Assembly (NCBI RefSeq): GCF_016545825.1 | Contig: NC_052614.1 | Location: forward strand, 3,138,630-3,202,629 | DNA length: 64,000 nucleotides | Reading direction: 5' to 3' | DNA from: Eucalyptus grandis | Taxonomy: Eukaryota > Streptophyta > Magnoliopsida > Myrtales > Myrtaceae | In this document: positions 35,481 to 47,091 of the stretch, in pieces | How positions within the stretch are numbered: the first letter of the stretch is position 1 | Layout: every line of letters begins with the position of its first letter | The notes under the pieces: generated by a model | Database searches by the model: none | The model's input: the letters and a program-made list of their open reading frames with translations, nothing else | What the model was told of the DNA's origin: nothing | Program-made: the position numbers and the translations under genes

Positions 35481-37507
35481 AGATTCAACCTTCGTAACTC
35501 TTGCATATCTCCAGCGACTTCAAATTTACTAGAAGCTCTTCAAGACTTCAAGTTATATACATTTCTCATTATTCATCCACCTATGAAATCTCGGGCAGCA
35601 CCAAAGCCAAATTAAGATTTTTTTCAATAACAACCGCGCATGACGGATTTAATGCTGAGTTGTTTTTACTTTGGTTTGATTCGGCAATCTAATTTGTTTG
35701 AGTTGTTTTTAGATGTTGTCTGTTGAAAGAATGCCGACACTGTTTTTCTCTTGTATTCATAATATATGAACTTCTTCGAATGGAATGGCACTAACTCAAA
35801 ATCCACTGCATTTTCCGGAATGATTGTGAACAATTGATGATTTAATTGTGTAAGCAAATGTTAATGTCGAAGACCCAACAAATCTTCTGTGCAATCCCAA
35901 TGCAATTTTCTTTCCGTTGACATTTATATTGATCCAAAGAAGTATATTTGAATCGACAAGAACAACAACCTAGCAATTACCAAATGACGGTCTCAGCAGG
36001 AGCATGTGTTTACCCTACTAATTTGTAAAGCCTTACATTTCTCATGGGACAGTACCCTACTCGAGAAGCGGATTGGATTAGATGAAATGTTTCTCGGTCA
36101 TCCCACGCTAAAATGGATACTTGATGAGCTAATGATCCAAAATTTAGTTGTCTTTTATCGATCAATACCCTCGTGGCTGTCCGAAAATACAAAGGAAAGT
36201 AGTCCCATTGCATGCATACTAGCAAATTAGTTTCCAAACAAATTTAATATTACCTTTATCCATTAGACCGAAGGTATTTTTCTTCTTATATTTCGTTTGC
36301 TTCATGGAAAATGAATGATTTAAAAAATATTTTTCTCAAAATAATTGATTATGTCGCTTACGACAATGAATGAATGAAAAATATTTTCATCCTACACGAA
36401 AATGTTTAGACATAAAATGTCTTTGATCATCAAAATAGTTTTTATTAACTAATTATTTTAAGTGATATAAACTGTTTTTTTGGAAAATATTTTTAAAATT
36501 ATTTATTTTCCATGAAATAAACAGAGTTTTGTATTTACATTTGTTGAAGTTAGAATTGAGAACCACGAGCTTGATTTTCTACCTCGCTTGGTAATCCATC
36601 TCCAGCATAAGAATGGGGTCAAGGCATCCGGGTTTTGTACGTGGATTGACCCTTTGATATTTAACTTAGCATTGGAAGTGAGGGAAATTTAGAAGAGAGA
36701 GTGTTTATGATTTTACTGAGAATGGTGTATTTTCAGGAACAATTATGGGAAAAAACAACTCTAAACGAATCTCATAATACGATTTATGTGTTACTATTGG
36801 TGGGTCATCTGGTTATGTTACACAAGTGATAACCTTTATATGACAAGTGATGAAAGGACATGACACATGTAATCACACCATTGTAAGAACCAATGCATAT
36901 CTAGCCTATTAGATAATGGTAGAACATTTGTTTGCGCAATGAAATTACAATAAAAGTGATGTATTATCGATATTAGCCTGACAAGCAATCAATTAACCTA
37001 TCCGATAGAATAGCAATGAACCGTCTCTCTATGTTATTTGTTCCCATAAGCATAGTGATGATATTTGTCGAGGGATGATTAATTGGTCAAAATCACCCTT
37101 ACCACTTGCTGGCTCTCGATCCCCTCAGGTGAAATTATCAGGTCGAGAGTAGATAAATTGTGTGAACCTATCCCTTTTGCTCTAAGTAATGACCCGGGTG
37201 TATAAGGAAGTTAAGAAAAGGAAATAAAACTTTTACCACGAGTTGATAAAGCAAAAATGAAAAGAAAAGGAGAGACAACCCCATAATTTAGAAAGTGCAT
37301 GAGGATGCTTGCACAGGCCAATTTACAGACAATTTTTTCGTTATTTGTTTTGTGTTTTTTTTTTCTTTTACCCACAATACTCTAAAAATAATGAAGCAGA
37401 GGCATTATACCAATCCATCAAATGGCCGGGGACCTAGGGAAGCCACAAAGAACAAACAGACTCCAACTCCAACTCCATTCGCCAAGGAGGGAAAAAACTA
37501 GTGATCT
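35481..37507 (+). other. 3' block of unit C; no gene
   Basis: This block is AT-rich and homologous to 23904-25905. No ORF is conserved between the two copies. Its end coincides with the last base of similarity between the array units. Confidence 0.55.
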
Positions 37508-37557
37508 CGGATCGCTTCTCTCCCCGAACCTTTTGCGCTCTCTCTTTTCTCTGGTTT

Positions 37558-37566
37558 CATATAAAG
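37558..37566 (+). promoter_or_regulatory. Probable TATA box of the H+-ATPase gene
   Basis: The sequence 'catataaag' sits about 190 bp upstream of the start codon, just outside the array and followed by a GA-rich stretch, a reasonable core promoter position. No transcript evidence is available. Confidence 0.4.
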
Positions 37567-37751
37567 AGAGAGCTGATGTTCCAGCCAGAGGCTTTCTGAT
37601 CCTCCATTCCCCTCCGTTTCTGCAGTCCCTCTCTAGGCCTTATGGAGGACAACAAGGAGGCCTAGAGCAAAGAGTTTTTGCCCACTCTTTGGTTGAAGAA
37701 AAGGGGAGCCAATATAAGATCACAAAGGGTGTGCGTTTGTTTGTCTCAACC

Positions 37752-40700
37752 ATGGCCACCACTGACATCTCCTTGGAGGAGCTCAAGAACGAGAATGTCG
37801 ACCTTGTGAGTCGTAGTGATTCGTATCTTTTTATACGTTGTTGGCTTTGGAGATGATCTTCTTCTTTCTTTTTTCCTCCCGGACATCACATTTTTGCTGA
37901 TCCCGCCCGGCGTGTTTTGGTATTTGCTTTCTGGCACCGAAATCTATCAAACTGTTGCTGATGCGATGATCCTCTAAAACTTCTTATATCGTGTTGCTCC
38001 CTATAAGAAGTTTGGATTTTGCATGCTGAAACATATTTTTATTATCACTAGTAAATTACAAGAGGATGCTCGATCCATCCTCTATTTTTATTGACTTTGT
38101 TTACTCGTCTAGTTTGGTGCCTTGAAAAATTATGTGTTGCCATGGGAAATTTAGCAGTCAGACTATGCTACATCCTTCTCTTGCCCCCATATTTTTATTT
38201 TAGAGATTTCATTTTCTTTTTCTTTTTACCCTCAAAATCATCTGTTTGCTTGGTAGGATAACTTTATGCCCTCCAGTTTTAAGTTTTTTAGCTAGAATAT
38301 GCAAAAATAATGACCATGGCATTACATCCGGTGTATAGGAGCGCATTCCCGTCGACGAAGTCTTTGAGCAGCTGAAGTGCACCAAAGATGGCTTGTCAAA
38401 TGAAGAAGGGGTGAAGAGGCTCCAGATTTTCGGTCCCAACAAGCTTGAAGAGAAAAAGGTAAATTTGCGAAATACAATATGAATCGTAATTCTTCATTGC
38501 AACAGCGAAAGTTCGAATCGTTTAATTGATATGGTGAAATTTGTGCAGGAGAGCAAACTTCTCAAGTTTCTGGGTTTTATGTGGAATCCTTTGTCATGGG
38601 TCATGGAGTCAGCTGCTATTATGGCCATTGCTCTAGCCAACGGAGGGGTAAAAACATATAACTAAATCCCAAGAACCAATTTTCTTCGATAATTGCCATT
38701 GTTCAGATAACAAGAGAATTTTATAAATGCAGGGGAAGCCGCCGGATTGGCAAGACTTTCTTGGTATTGTCGTGTTGCTCATTATCAACTCAACCATTAG
38801 CTTCATTGAAGAGAATAATGCAGGCAATGCCGCGGCTGCTTTGATGGCCGGTCTTGCCCCGAAAACCAAGGTGATTTTTGAGTATTTTATGTCTACACTG
38901 TGAATTTGTTTGAAACATTAGAACGTGGACTGGTTGAAAGCGTATGTATATGTGAAAATGAATAGGTGTTGAGAGATAGCAAGTGGACCGAACAAGAGGC
39001 GGAAATCCTTGTGCCGGGTGATGTTATTAGCATCAAGCTGGGTGACATCGTTCCAGCGGATGCCCGCCTCTTGGAAGGAGATCCCCTCAAGATTGATCAG
39101 GCCGCTCTCACAGGCGAGTCACTGCCGGTGACGAAGAACCCCGGTGACGAGGTGTTCTCTGGCTCCACTTGCAAGCAAGGTGAAATCGAGGCTGTTGTCA
39201 TTGCCACTGGCGTCCACACCTTCTTTGGCAAGGCCGCCCATCTTGTCGATAGCACCAACCAAGTCGGTCACTTCCAAAAGGTATCTACATTATTTAACTC
39301 TATTTCCTCATCTAGTTTGATTTTTCATGCATATGTTCAAATCACTTGTTCACGATCATGAAACTTCCTGCGAATAGATAAGATTGCTAGTTCATTGATG
39401 TGTATTATGTATATGATTAATTCTCAGAACGATTTCTTTTTTGGATAATCTGATCAGGTGTTGACAGCAATCGGTAACTTCTGCATCTGCTCAATCGCAG
39501 TTGGAATGGTGGTTGAGATTGTGGTCATGTACGTGATCCAGCACAGGAAGTACAGAGAGGGCATTGACAACCTCCTTGTGCTTCTCATCGGAGGTATTCA
39601 ATTGCCATGCCCACTGTGCTGTCCGTGACCATGGCCATTGGATCTCACCGCTTGTCCGAACAAGGCGCCATCACCAAGAGGATGACTGCGATCGAAGAGA
39701 TGGCCGGGATGGACGTGCTCTGCAGTGACAAGACTGGGACTCTTACCCTTAACAAGCTCACCGTCGATAGGAACTTGATTGAGGTTTGCATTTTAAGCAC
39801 TCACTCAAATATCCCAGGACAGTGCCATTACGATCTTGAAAGTTCTTGATGAGCAACGATATTCGTTTTCATGAATGTCCTTTTATGCCAGGTCTTCACA
39901 AATGACGTGGACAAGGATGGTCTGCTGCTATTGGCTGCTAGGGCATCCAGGGTTGAGAATCAAGATGCTATTGATGCTTGCATAGTTGGCATGTTGGGTG
40001 ACCCTAGAGAGGTTTCTAGCCTTTAATCTCCTTTAAGAAGTCTTACCGGCTCCTACAATGACCAATGTTCAAGGAGGTTAAAAGGCTTCAATTATTATTT
40101 ATGCAGGCAAGGGCAGGCCTCACAGAAGTGCATTTCCTACCCTTCAATCCCGTTGACAAGCGTACTGCAATTACTTACATCGATGAGAGAGGCAACTGGC
40201 ACCGTAGTAGCAAGGGCGCACCGGAGCAAGTAAGTTGGTTTTGGAGTTCAATCAGTTCAAGCGATTCAACTGTAGGTTCTTGAGCATTTCCAAATTTGGT
40301 ATATGCATTGACTTTTTTCGTCATTATGTACTAGATAATTGATCTTTGTGGCCTCAAGGGCGAGCCAAGGAAAAGGGCCCATGCCATCATTGACAATTTC
40401 GCTGAGCGTGGCCTTCGTTCCTTGGGGGTTTCTCGACAAGTGAGTACTACATACTAAAATAGCGCATATCACTATTTTTTCCATGCTGAGGAACATATGC
40501 TAACTCCAATCACCTCTCTGTTACAGATGGTTCCTGAGAAAACAAAGGAGAGTGAGGGCACACCATGGGAGTTTGTGGGTCTCTTGCCTCTTTTCGACCC
40601 TCCAAGACATGACAGTGCAGAAACAATCCGGCGAGCCCTCGAGTTGGGCGTCAATGTCAAGATGATCACTGGTGACCAACTTGCCATTGGCAAAGAGACC

Positions 40701-42798
40701 GGTCGCAGACTTGGCATGGGCACCAACATGTATCCATCTTCATCCCTCTTGGGTGAGGGCAAGGACGAGGCTATTGCTTCGATTCCCGTCGATGAGCTCA
40801 TTGAGAAAGCTGATGGATTTGCTGGAGTCTTCCCTGGTAAATAGAAGCACCAACAATTTTCTGTCATTAGGCTGTTAATGTCAATTCTACTAATACTGTG
40901 TATGTGGATGTGCAGAGCATAAATATGAGATTGTCAAGAAATTGCAGGAGAGAAATCACATTTGTGGAATGACTGGCGATGGTGTCAACGATGCCCCGGC
41001 TCTAAAGAAGGCAGATATAGGTATTGCAGTTGCTGATGCAACCGATGCAGCCAGAAGTGCGTCAGACATTGTCTTGACCGAGCCAGGACTAAGCGTGATT
41101 ATCAGTGCTGTCTTGACGAGCAGGGCAATATTCCAGAGGATGAAGAACTACACCATCTATGCGGTTTCCATCACGATCCGTATTGTGTTGGGCTTCCTCC
41201 TTGTTGCTCTCATATGGAAGTTCGATTTCTCACCCTTCATGGTTCTCATCATTGCCATATTGAACGACGGGACTATCATGACCATCTCCAAGGACAGAGT
41301 CAAGCCATCTCCCGTCCCAGACTCATGGAAGCTCAAGGAAATCTTTGCCACAGGCGTCGTCCTCGGAGCATACATGGCCATCATGACCGTGGTCTTCTTT
41401 TGGCTTGTGCATGATACCGACTTTTTCACGGTAAGTTAAAGAAAATCTGTTCCGATAATGACATACTGAGACAGTGGAGTCCTTGGTTAGAAAGGCTAAA
41501 AGTGATATTCTTGCAGAAATCTTTCGGTGTGAGGCCTATCAAAAATAATGTGGATGAGCTCACTGCAGCTCTCTACCTACAAGTGAGCATCATAAGCCAA
41601 GCTCTTATATTTGTGACTCGCTCGCGAAGCTGGTCATTCGTTGAACGGCCAGGACTCTTACTTGGAATCGCCTTCATTGCAGCCCAGCTGGTAAGTATGG
41701 TTAACTGGTCCACTTACCACCGTATCACCTGCACTGTTTCTTCTAAAGGCCTGATTGATATATCTCTTGATTCTTGTATAACTAATGTATAATTGAAAGG
41801 TTGCCACGCTTATTTCTGTTTACGCGAGCTGGGACTTCGCGAGGATCCATGGCACTGGGTGGGGATGGGCTGGGGTGATCTGGATCTATAGCATTGTGAC
41901 TTACTTCCCTCTTGACATCCTCAAGTTCATCATCCGCTACAGCTTGAGTGGCAAGGCCTGGGACACCATGTTGCAGAACAAGGTTTCAGTCTCTTTCATA
42001 GAATTCATACTTGTCACCTGCATATATTTTTACTCTTTCGATTTTAATTTTTTTTTTTCATTTTCTATTATCGGTTGATTCCACAGACCGCTTTCACTAC
42101 CAAGAAGGATTACGGCAAGGGCGAGAGGGAGGCGCAATGGGCGATAGCTCAACGTACTCTTCATGGTCTCAATCCTCCGGAGACTCTCTTCCATGACAAT
42201 AGCACGGAGGAGTTGTCCGAGATTGCTGAACAAGCCAAGAGACGTGCCGAAGTCGCAAGGTAATTAGCCTCATTCTCATTGAAAGATATGTCAATCGTAT
42301 GAGGTCAAAATTACGGCTCACTCCACACTTTAAAATTAGTTGGCCTAGCAAAATACTTTAGAGTCAAGAACTGGAGAAGGATTCTCATGCTTTTTTCATT
42401 TCTTGGTCTCCAATGCCTCAAATAAATTGCTGAGGAAAGAATGGTCAGCTTGGAGAATGAAGAAACTTTGGCGCTACATCTAACTGAAATTATACCGTTA
42501 GATGTCATGACTTGTGATTCATGCTACAGCCATCCCTTGACGCCTTCTACTTTAGTTTTATGAGAATAACAACTTAAAAAGCTAGTAGAAAACGCCAAAT
42601 TCTTGCGATTAGATACAATTAAGCCCATATTCTAGACATCATATTCTAGACTTTTAAATCTTTTCCTCAAGTGGATTCTGAAAACCAATTGACTTTTGCA
42701 GGCTGAGGGAGCTGCACACTCTCAAGGGGCATGTTGAGTCAGTGGTGAAGCTGAAGGGGCTTGACATTGAGACCATCCAACAGCATTACACTGTCTAA
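37752..42798 (+). CDS. Plasma-membrane H+-ATPase (P3A P-type ATPase), one-base frameshift in exon 6
   Basis: There are fifteen exons: 37752-37805, 38339-38458, 38549-38647, 38733-38870, 38966-39280, 39458-39783, 39892-40011, 40107-40229, 40335-40439, 40527-40836, 40916-41430, 41517-41690, 41800-41982, 42087-42259 and 42702-42798. About 950 aa would result, the usual length of the family. The actuator motif TGES, phosphorylation site DKTGT (Asp about 333), [16 protein letters not shown] and TGDGVNDAP are all present. The C-terminal regulatory domain ends HYTV, where Thr phosphorylation creates the 14-3-3 site. It pumps protons out of the cell using ATP. Exon 6 is 326 nt, one short of a whole number of codons: 'ggtattcaattgcc' (39594-39607) where GGIPIAMP requires one more base. 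As given, the frame ends at TGA 39627-39629. Everything else is conserved, so a consensus error or a very recent lesion is likely. Confidence 0.9.
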
Positions 42799-43005
42799 GA
42801 TACACTCGCCATATTGTTACGGATTTGATTCACCGAAACGAGTGTAATAGGAATGACGTAAGGAAGAGCTAAAAGGAGATGGTTTCTTTTGCTTTTTGTT
42901 CTCTCCTTTTCAGCTTTTCAAGCCTTTGTGATACTTATGAATTAGAGTAGAAGAAAAGATCGAAGTTCAAATATTAGGAGCAAGTATAAGCAACTAGTTT
43001 CGGAA
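42799..43005 (+). other. 3' flank of the H+-ATPase gene
   Basis: This is presumed 3' UTR and downstream sequence. It is T-rich around 42885-42920 and has no clear polyadenylation hexamer beyond AT-rich words. No gene is seen. Confidence 0.4.
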
Positions 43006-43281
43006 ATGAAAGAACGACTGAAGCGTAAGAAATTATCATACTACGATGGACCAGATTGGGAAACGTTATTACTGCAGTTTTATTTTAGCAAAGCACCATC
43101 TGAAATCGATATTTGGACATTGGTTTTTCTAGCTTTAGGACCAAAAGCGAAAGGAACCTCTTTGAGTGCAATGGAGCCCTTTTATGCTGACATCTTGGAT
43201 TAGTTAAGAAAACTGAAGCAAGCGTGTCTGATCTTGTTCACCGAAGTTGATGAACTGAATGGGATCTTCTACCCACCTTGA
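43006..43281 (+). pseudogene. Unidentified degenerate reading frame
   Basis: A 65-codon frame (YYDGPDWETLLLQFYFSKAP, then FLALGPKAKG) ends at TAG 43201-43203 and continues in phase as LRKLKQACLILFTEVDELNG to a second stop at 43279-43281. The composition looks like a real globular protein and the frame continues through the first stop, so this is probably a fragment of a former gene. I do not recognise the family. No TE termini are seen beside it. Confidence 0.35.
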
Positions 43282-45700
43282 GTGCCTATTCCCGTCCTAG
43301 CTGCTTGGGTAGATGCAGCGGTTGCTCTAGGTGACCGACTATGCTTGGGGAAGGGTGGAAGGATGGCGGCTAGACCATCTCATGGAGACGGTGGGGAGGT
43401 ACCGTCGCAGTGATGATGAGGCTGTGCGAGGGGCGTCGTTGGACAGCACGTTTTGGTCCACGTTTTTCTGACCAAGAAGAGGGAGAGGGAAGGCAGAGAG
43501 GAGAGAAAAGGAAGGGAAATCAGAACTAGTTAAGTTTTTCTCTGGGGTATTACATGCATAAACTGGTGCAATTCTCATCACCAGACGTCCCAAGCAGAAG
43601 CTAAACCTCGCCGTTCCAAATATTAATCATGAAACAATATAGAACCCTTCCACGGTCTTTCAAAGAACTGTCCCAACACGCAATGTTTCGTAACCACGAA
43701 TGTTTTGAAAGGGTGATTGTCATCGTAATTAATTGCATTTTGGCATAAACAATATTGAGTTTTTAAAATGAGAGAATGTCTGTCATATCCATTGTTTAGA
43801 TGTCCGTGTAAAGTATGTTAGAAAGGTCTTGCATTGAAAAATTGGGTGTTGTGGAGGAGTTAATATTTTCAAGTTGGCCTTGAACTTTTAAGTAAAAGTG
43901 AGTTTAACCAATTAACTTAGACTTGAATTCTTTCTTGACGATCTTTCGTCCCAACATTTACGATCAAGTTTGGATCCCGGTGGAGCATGTACCCTAAGCT
44001 CCCTAAAGACGCATTGTGCGTGGGAGAAGCACTACTTTTTGAAAAGGGTCACCATTCGTCCATTATATCACACTCCTTTTTCCGCCGGTCTATACTTGAC
44101 ATGGACAGTAAGAACATGAGTATATTTTTTACTCACGACAACACCATGGGTGCTCAAGCTTGAAGCTCATAGCCATGGCCGTTTGAACTCAAAACTTGCT
44201 GCTGCCATGGCCAGATCGGTCTTCAAAGCTTGTGATCGCCATGGTTGCTCAAGCTCGAACTTGAAGTTTTGGGCATGGCCGTTTGAGCTTGAGGGTTGCA
44301 GCCTCTGTGGCCTAATCTAGCTTTGAAACTCGCAACCGCCAAGGCCATCCACTCAAACTTGAGCTTGAAACTGGCAATCACCATGGCTTCTTGAGCTCGA
44401 AGCTCACGACCATGGAAGAGAAGTGGTCATGAGATATAAATGTCGGAGATCTAGAGCTCTAGGCTGTCATGACCACCAAGAGCTTTTGAGTTGCAATTGC
44501 ATTGATAGCTTTTGACTATTTGGAAGAAGAATAACAAGAAGTCCATGTCAAAAAAAAAAGAGTCGGCTTAAAAAGAAGAAGGGAAAACCGTGTTGAAAAT
44601 ATTTAAATGCGTTAACACGCTAGCATTAGCAAAAACTATCATTTGACTCAATGATAGGCAACCGATGATATTTTTGAAAAATAGAAGGATAATTTGAATT
44701 TTAAGTATGAGTAAAGAGATTGTCGATGTCATTTCATAAAGAAGAAATCATGTTGATGATATAATAGGGTGTGTTTATTACCAAAAAAATCAAATATAAT
44801 GTACATCCACCCACCAAGTACCAATCTGGGTATTTCCTCGTCATATGTGTTTAGTTTGGGTCATTATGTGCTTTTTGTTAAGATGCACGCGTGATTTATG
44901 TTAAAGAAGAATTCCAAATCAAAGAATTGATGAAGTATGTGGTAGCTAGTATGTCTTAGTTGGCTTAACTTTTTGAATGAAAATGAGTTTAATTGAATAT
45001 ATTGATGAGTTCGGATTTGATATTTTCCTTAGTAATCTCTTCATATGAAGGTATTGGGCTTCGACTATTCAAATTAAGATAAATTAGTAATCTCTAAAGA
45101 CCTCCTTACACATTGAACAAAAGTTTAAGAGTCATATTGAATAAATTAAAAGTTTAGAAACTATATCGTATATTGTTTAAGAACCATTTACATTATTATT
45201 ACTCCAGGGTTTACAAGATTCCTTGGATATAAAAAAAATAAAAATCATTTGCATTATTATTCCAATATATCTCAGAAATAGAGCAAATGCTTCACAAAGT
45301 AAGGGATACCCAATAAAAAGGTAGGTGTTTTTATTTTCGTAGCGAAATGTTAGCACTAGCTTTTGCCCTGTTAAGCACTAATTTCAAGGAAGAGGATGCG
45401 AATATCCAAAGCTCGAAGCGCATCTGTGGACACTGTCACGGGGTTCGTCCAGACATCACGGAGGGGGAACATCGTAGTTCGCGACATCAATTGTCTGCAA
45501 AGCCTCAAAAATCGAACACGTTCATATCGAGATTGTAGGCGGCCGCGGGAAATCTTCCTCAGGGTCGGAAGTCACTTCGTCTCGGCACGACACGGATTTT
45601 CTAAGAACTTAATCAGGTCAACTAATCACGCGTGATAATACCGACCAAAAAAAAAAAAAAAGATCACGTGTGATAATTACATGATAAGCAAGCCCCGACC
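43282..45700. repeat. Intergenic; degenerate CCATGG/CAAGCTTGAGC repeats at 44148-44420
   Basis: No gene is supportable. Between about 44148 and 44420 the phrases 'gccatggcc', 'gctcaagcttgaagctc' and 'tttgagctcgaagct' recur irregularly every 40-60 bp, forming a decayed, partly palindromic repeat cluster. The rest is AT-rich. A poly(A) run lies at about 45648-45661. Confidence 0.45.
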
Positions 45701-45820
45701 CTAGAATGGGCCCATTGGGCCGGGTCGCTTTATTGGGCTCGAGAGGGATGTGGGCCGGACCGATGGCCGGGGGCGCAGGCCCACACAGCAAGGAGGCACC
45801 GTCGCCTTCTCAAAGATGCA

Positions 45821-45915
45821 GGGAGAGAGAGAGAGCTTCCAAAATAATCGAAAGCAACGAGGTTCAGATAAAAGAGAGAGAGATAGAGAGAGAAACGAGA
45901 GCGAGAGACGCGAGT
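45821..45915. repeat. GA-rich microsatellite upstream of TOP1
   Basis: Irregular (GA)n tracts lie at about 45824-45835 and 45878-45915. GA/CT tracts are common in plant core promoters and 5' leaders, and here they directly precede the GC-rich leader of the topoisomerase gene. Confidence 0.75.
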
Positions 45916-47091
45916 TCCTTCCTTCCTCCCTCCCCTCCCTTCTGCAGCTTAGGGTTTCGGTCCAGCAAATGCGCGTTTCTCGCCGCCCGTCGCCGTAGCC
46001 ACCCCCCGATTCCGCCGCCGCCGCCGCCCGATCAATCCCCGACGGCGATTGCAGGTGGGAGCTCCCTCCGCCGCCGCCGCCGCCGCCCGCGCGCGCTCCC
46101 TCCCTCCGCCGCCTTCCCTGTTCAATCGCCCCGCCCCCTCGCTGCAGCTCGCGGACTGGTTCCCGAGGCTTTGCTGCGCACTGGTCCCCTTGCGGTTCCG
46201 GCGCTCGACGGGCCCCACCCTGCGCGGAGCTGGAGACGGCCGGAATCGGACGTCGGATTGGCGCTGGCTCGCGGTGAGTTCTCCGGCGAGCTCGGCTCTG
46301 TGCATCGGGGTGCTGAGTTTGCCTCTGGTTGGCCTGGCCGATTGTGAATCGGGGTTGTGCATAGATTGTCTGAGTTTGGCGAGGCGGCTTTTGACATGCG
46401 TTGGGTCGGAGAGAGGGATTCTTAGTTTTTGTAGTATCTGTAGACTCGGGGTTTGATTCTACTCGAGTGCTTTCGAGGGTTGGTGCGATGAAGAGGGCTC
46501 CGATGTTCGTGTTAGGATTGAGCTGATTTTTTAGGTGGAATCTTTAATCCTCTTGGACATTCTCTTCTCTAGCGAAGAGAGGAGGATTAATTTGAGAACG
46601 GGTTGTGTAATTTATAAATTTTGGATTCGATGATGCTTTCGAGCTTGATGTCTCCCTCCGTGCTTCTTCCCACCCTTGTAGATTTGGTTGATGCGTTTGC
46701 CTTTCCGAATGACTTCTATGGTCATTCTAGTTCGTGCTATCCAATCGGGCTGCTGGGTTTTAGAAACTTAGATAAAGTTGCTATGCTCTTGCCTTGGTTT
46801 CAGTATGGTCGTTTCCTTATCCATTTATTACGCCCAATGTTGATTGAGGGACGTTATTGAAATCATTTTAAAATTATAGTGATCTGATTGGAAATAGTCC
46901 CAATTTTCCCAATTGTTTGTCCTTTTTTTTGGGAAACCTGTTAGGACTTTTTTATTTTTATTTTCAGATGACTTCGTTCTGTTCCTGATCATCATCACTC
47001 GCTTTTGGCAGATTTGCTGCTCTTTAAAAGGATTTGAGTTCTGTTTTATAGAGACTGATTGCACATACATGCAAAGGAAATACTTTGTTGG
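45916..47091 (+). promoter_or_regulatory. Leader region of TOP1: GC-rich first exon and leader intron
   Basis: A CCG-repeat-rich segment (about 46007-46110) ends at a strong donor, CGCG|GTGAGT, at 46273/46274. The next good acceptor, TTTTGGCAG, ends at 47011, leaving a short leader before the ATG at 47092. This is a likely 5'-UTR exon plus intron of about 740 bp. A 9-codon upstream ORF (47069-47095) overlaps the main start. The long ORFs here are composition artefacts, open on both strands. Confidence 0.5.

Larger units (their letters stand above)
25990..37507 (+). repeat. Segmental tandem duplication, unit C
   Basis: This is the most complete unit: 5' block (25990-26800, 27437-28255), receptor kinase C, spacer with MITE, intact chitinase C, and a 3' block ending at 'aaactagtgatct' (about 37507), directly against the H+-ATPase promoter. 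About 630 bp of foreign TIR-element sequence interrupts its 5' block. Confidence 0.85.

Noticed and set aside
45706..46456. Long overlapping ORFs upstream of TOP1 (213, 137 and 135 codons)
   Set aside because: The region is a CCG/GA-rich leader open in several frames on both strands, with a strong splice donor at 46274. There is no protein-like composition.
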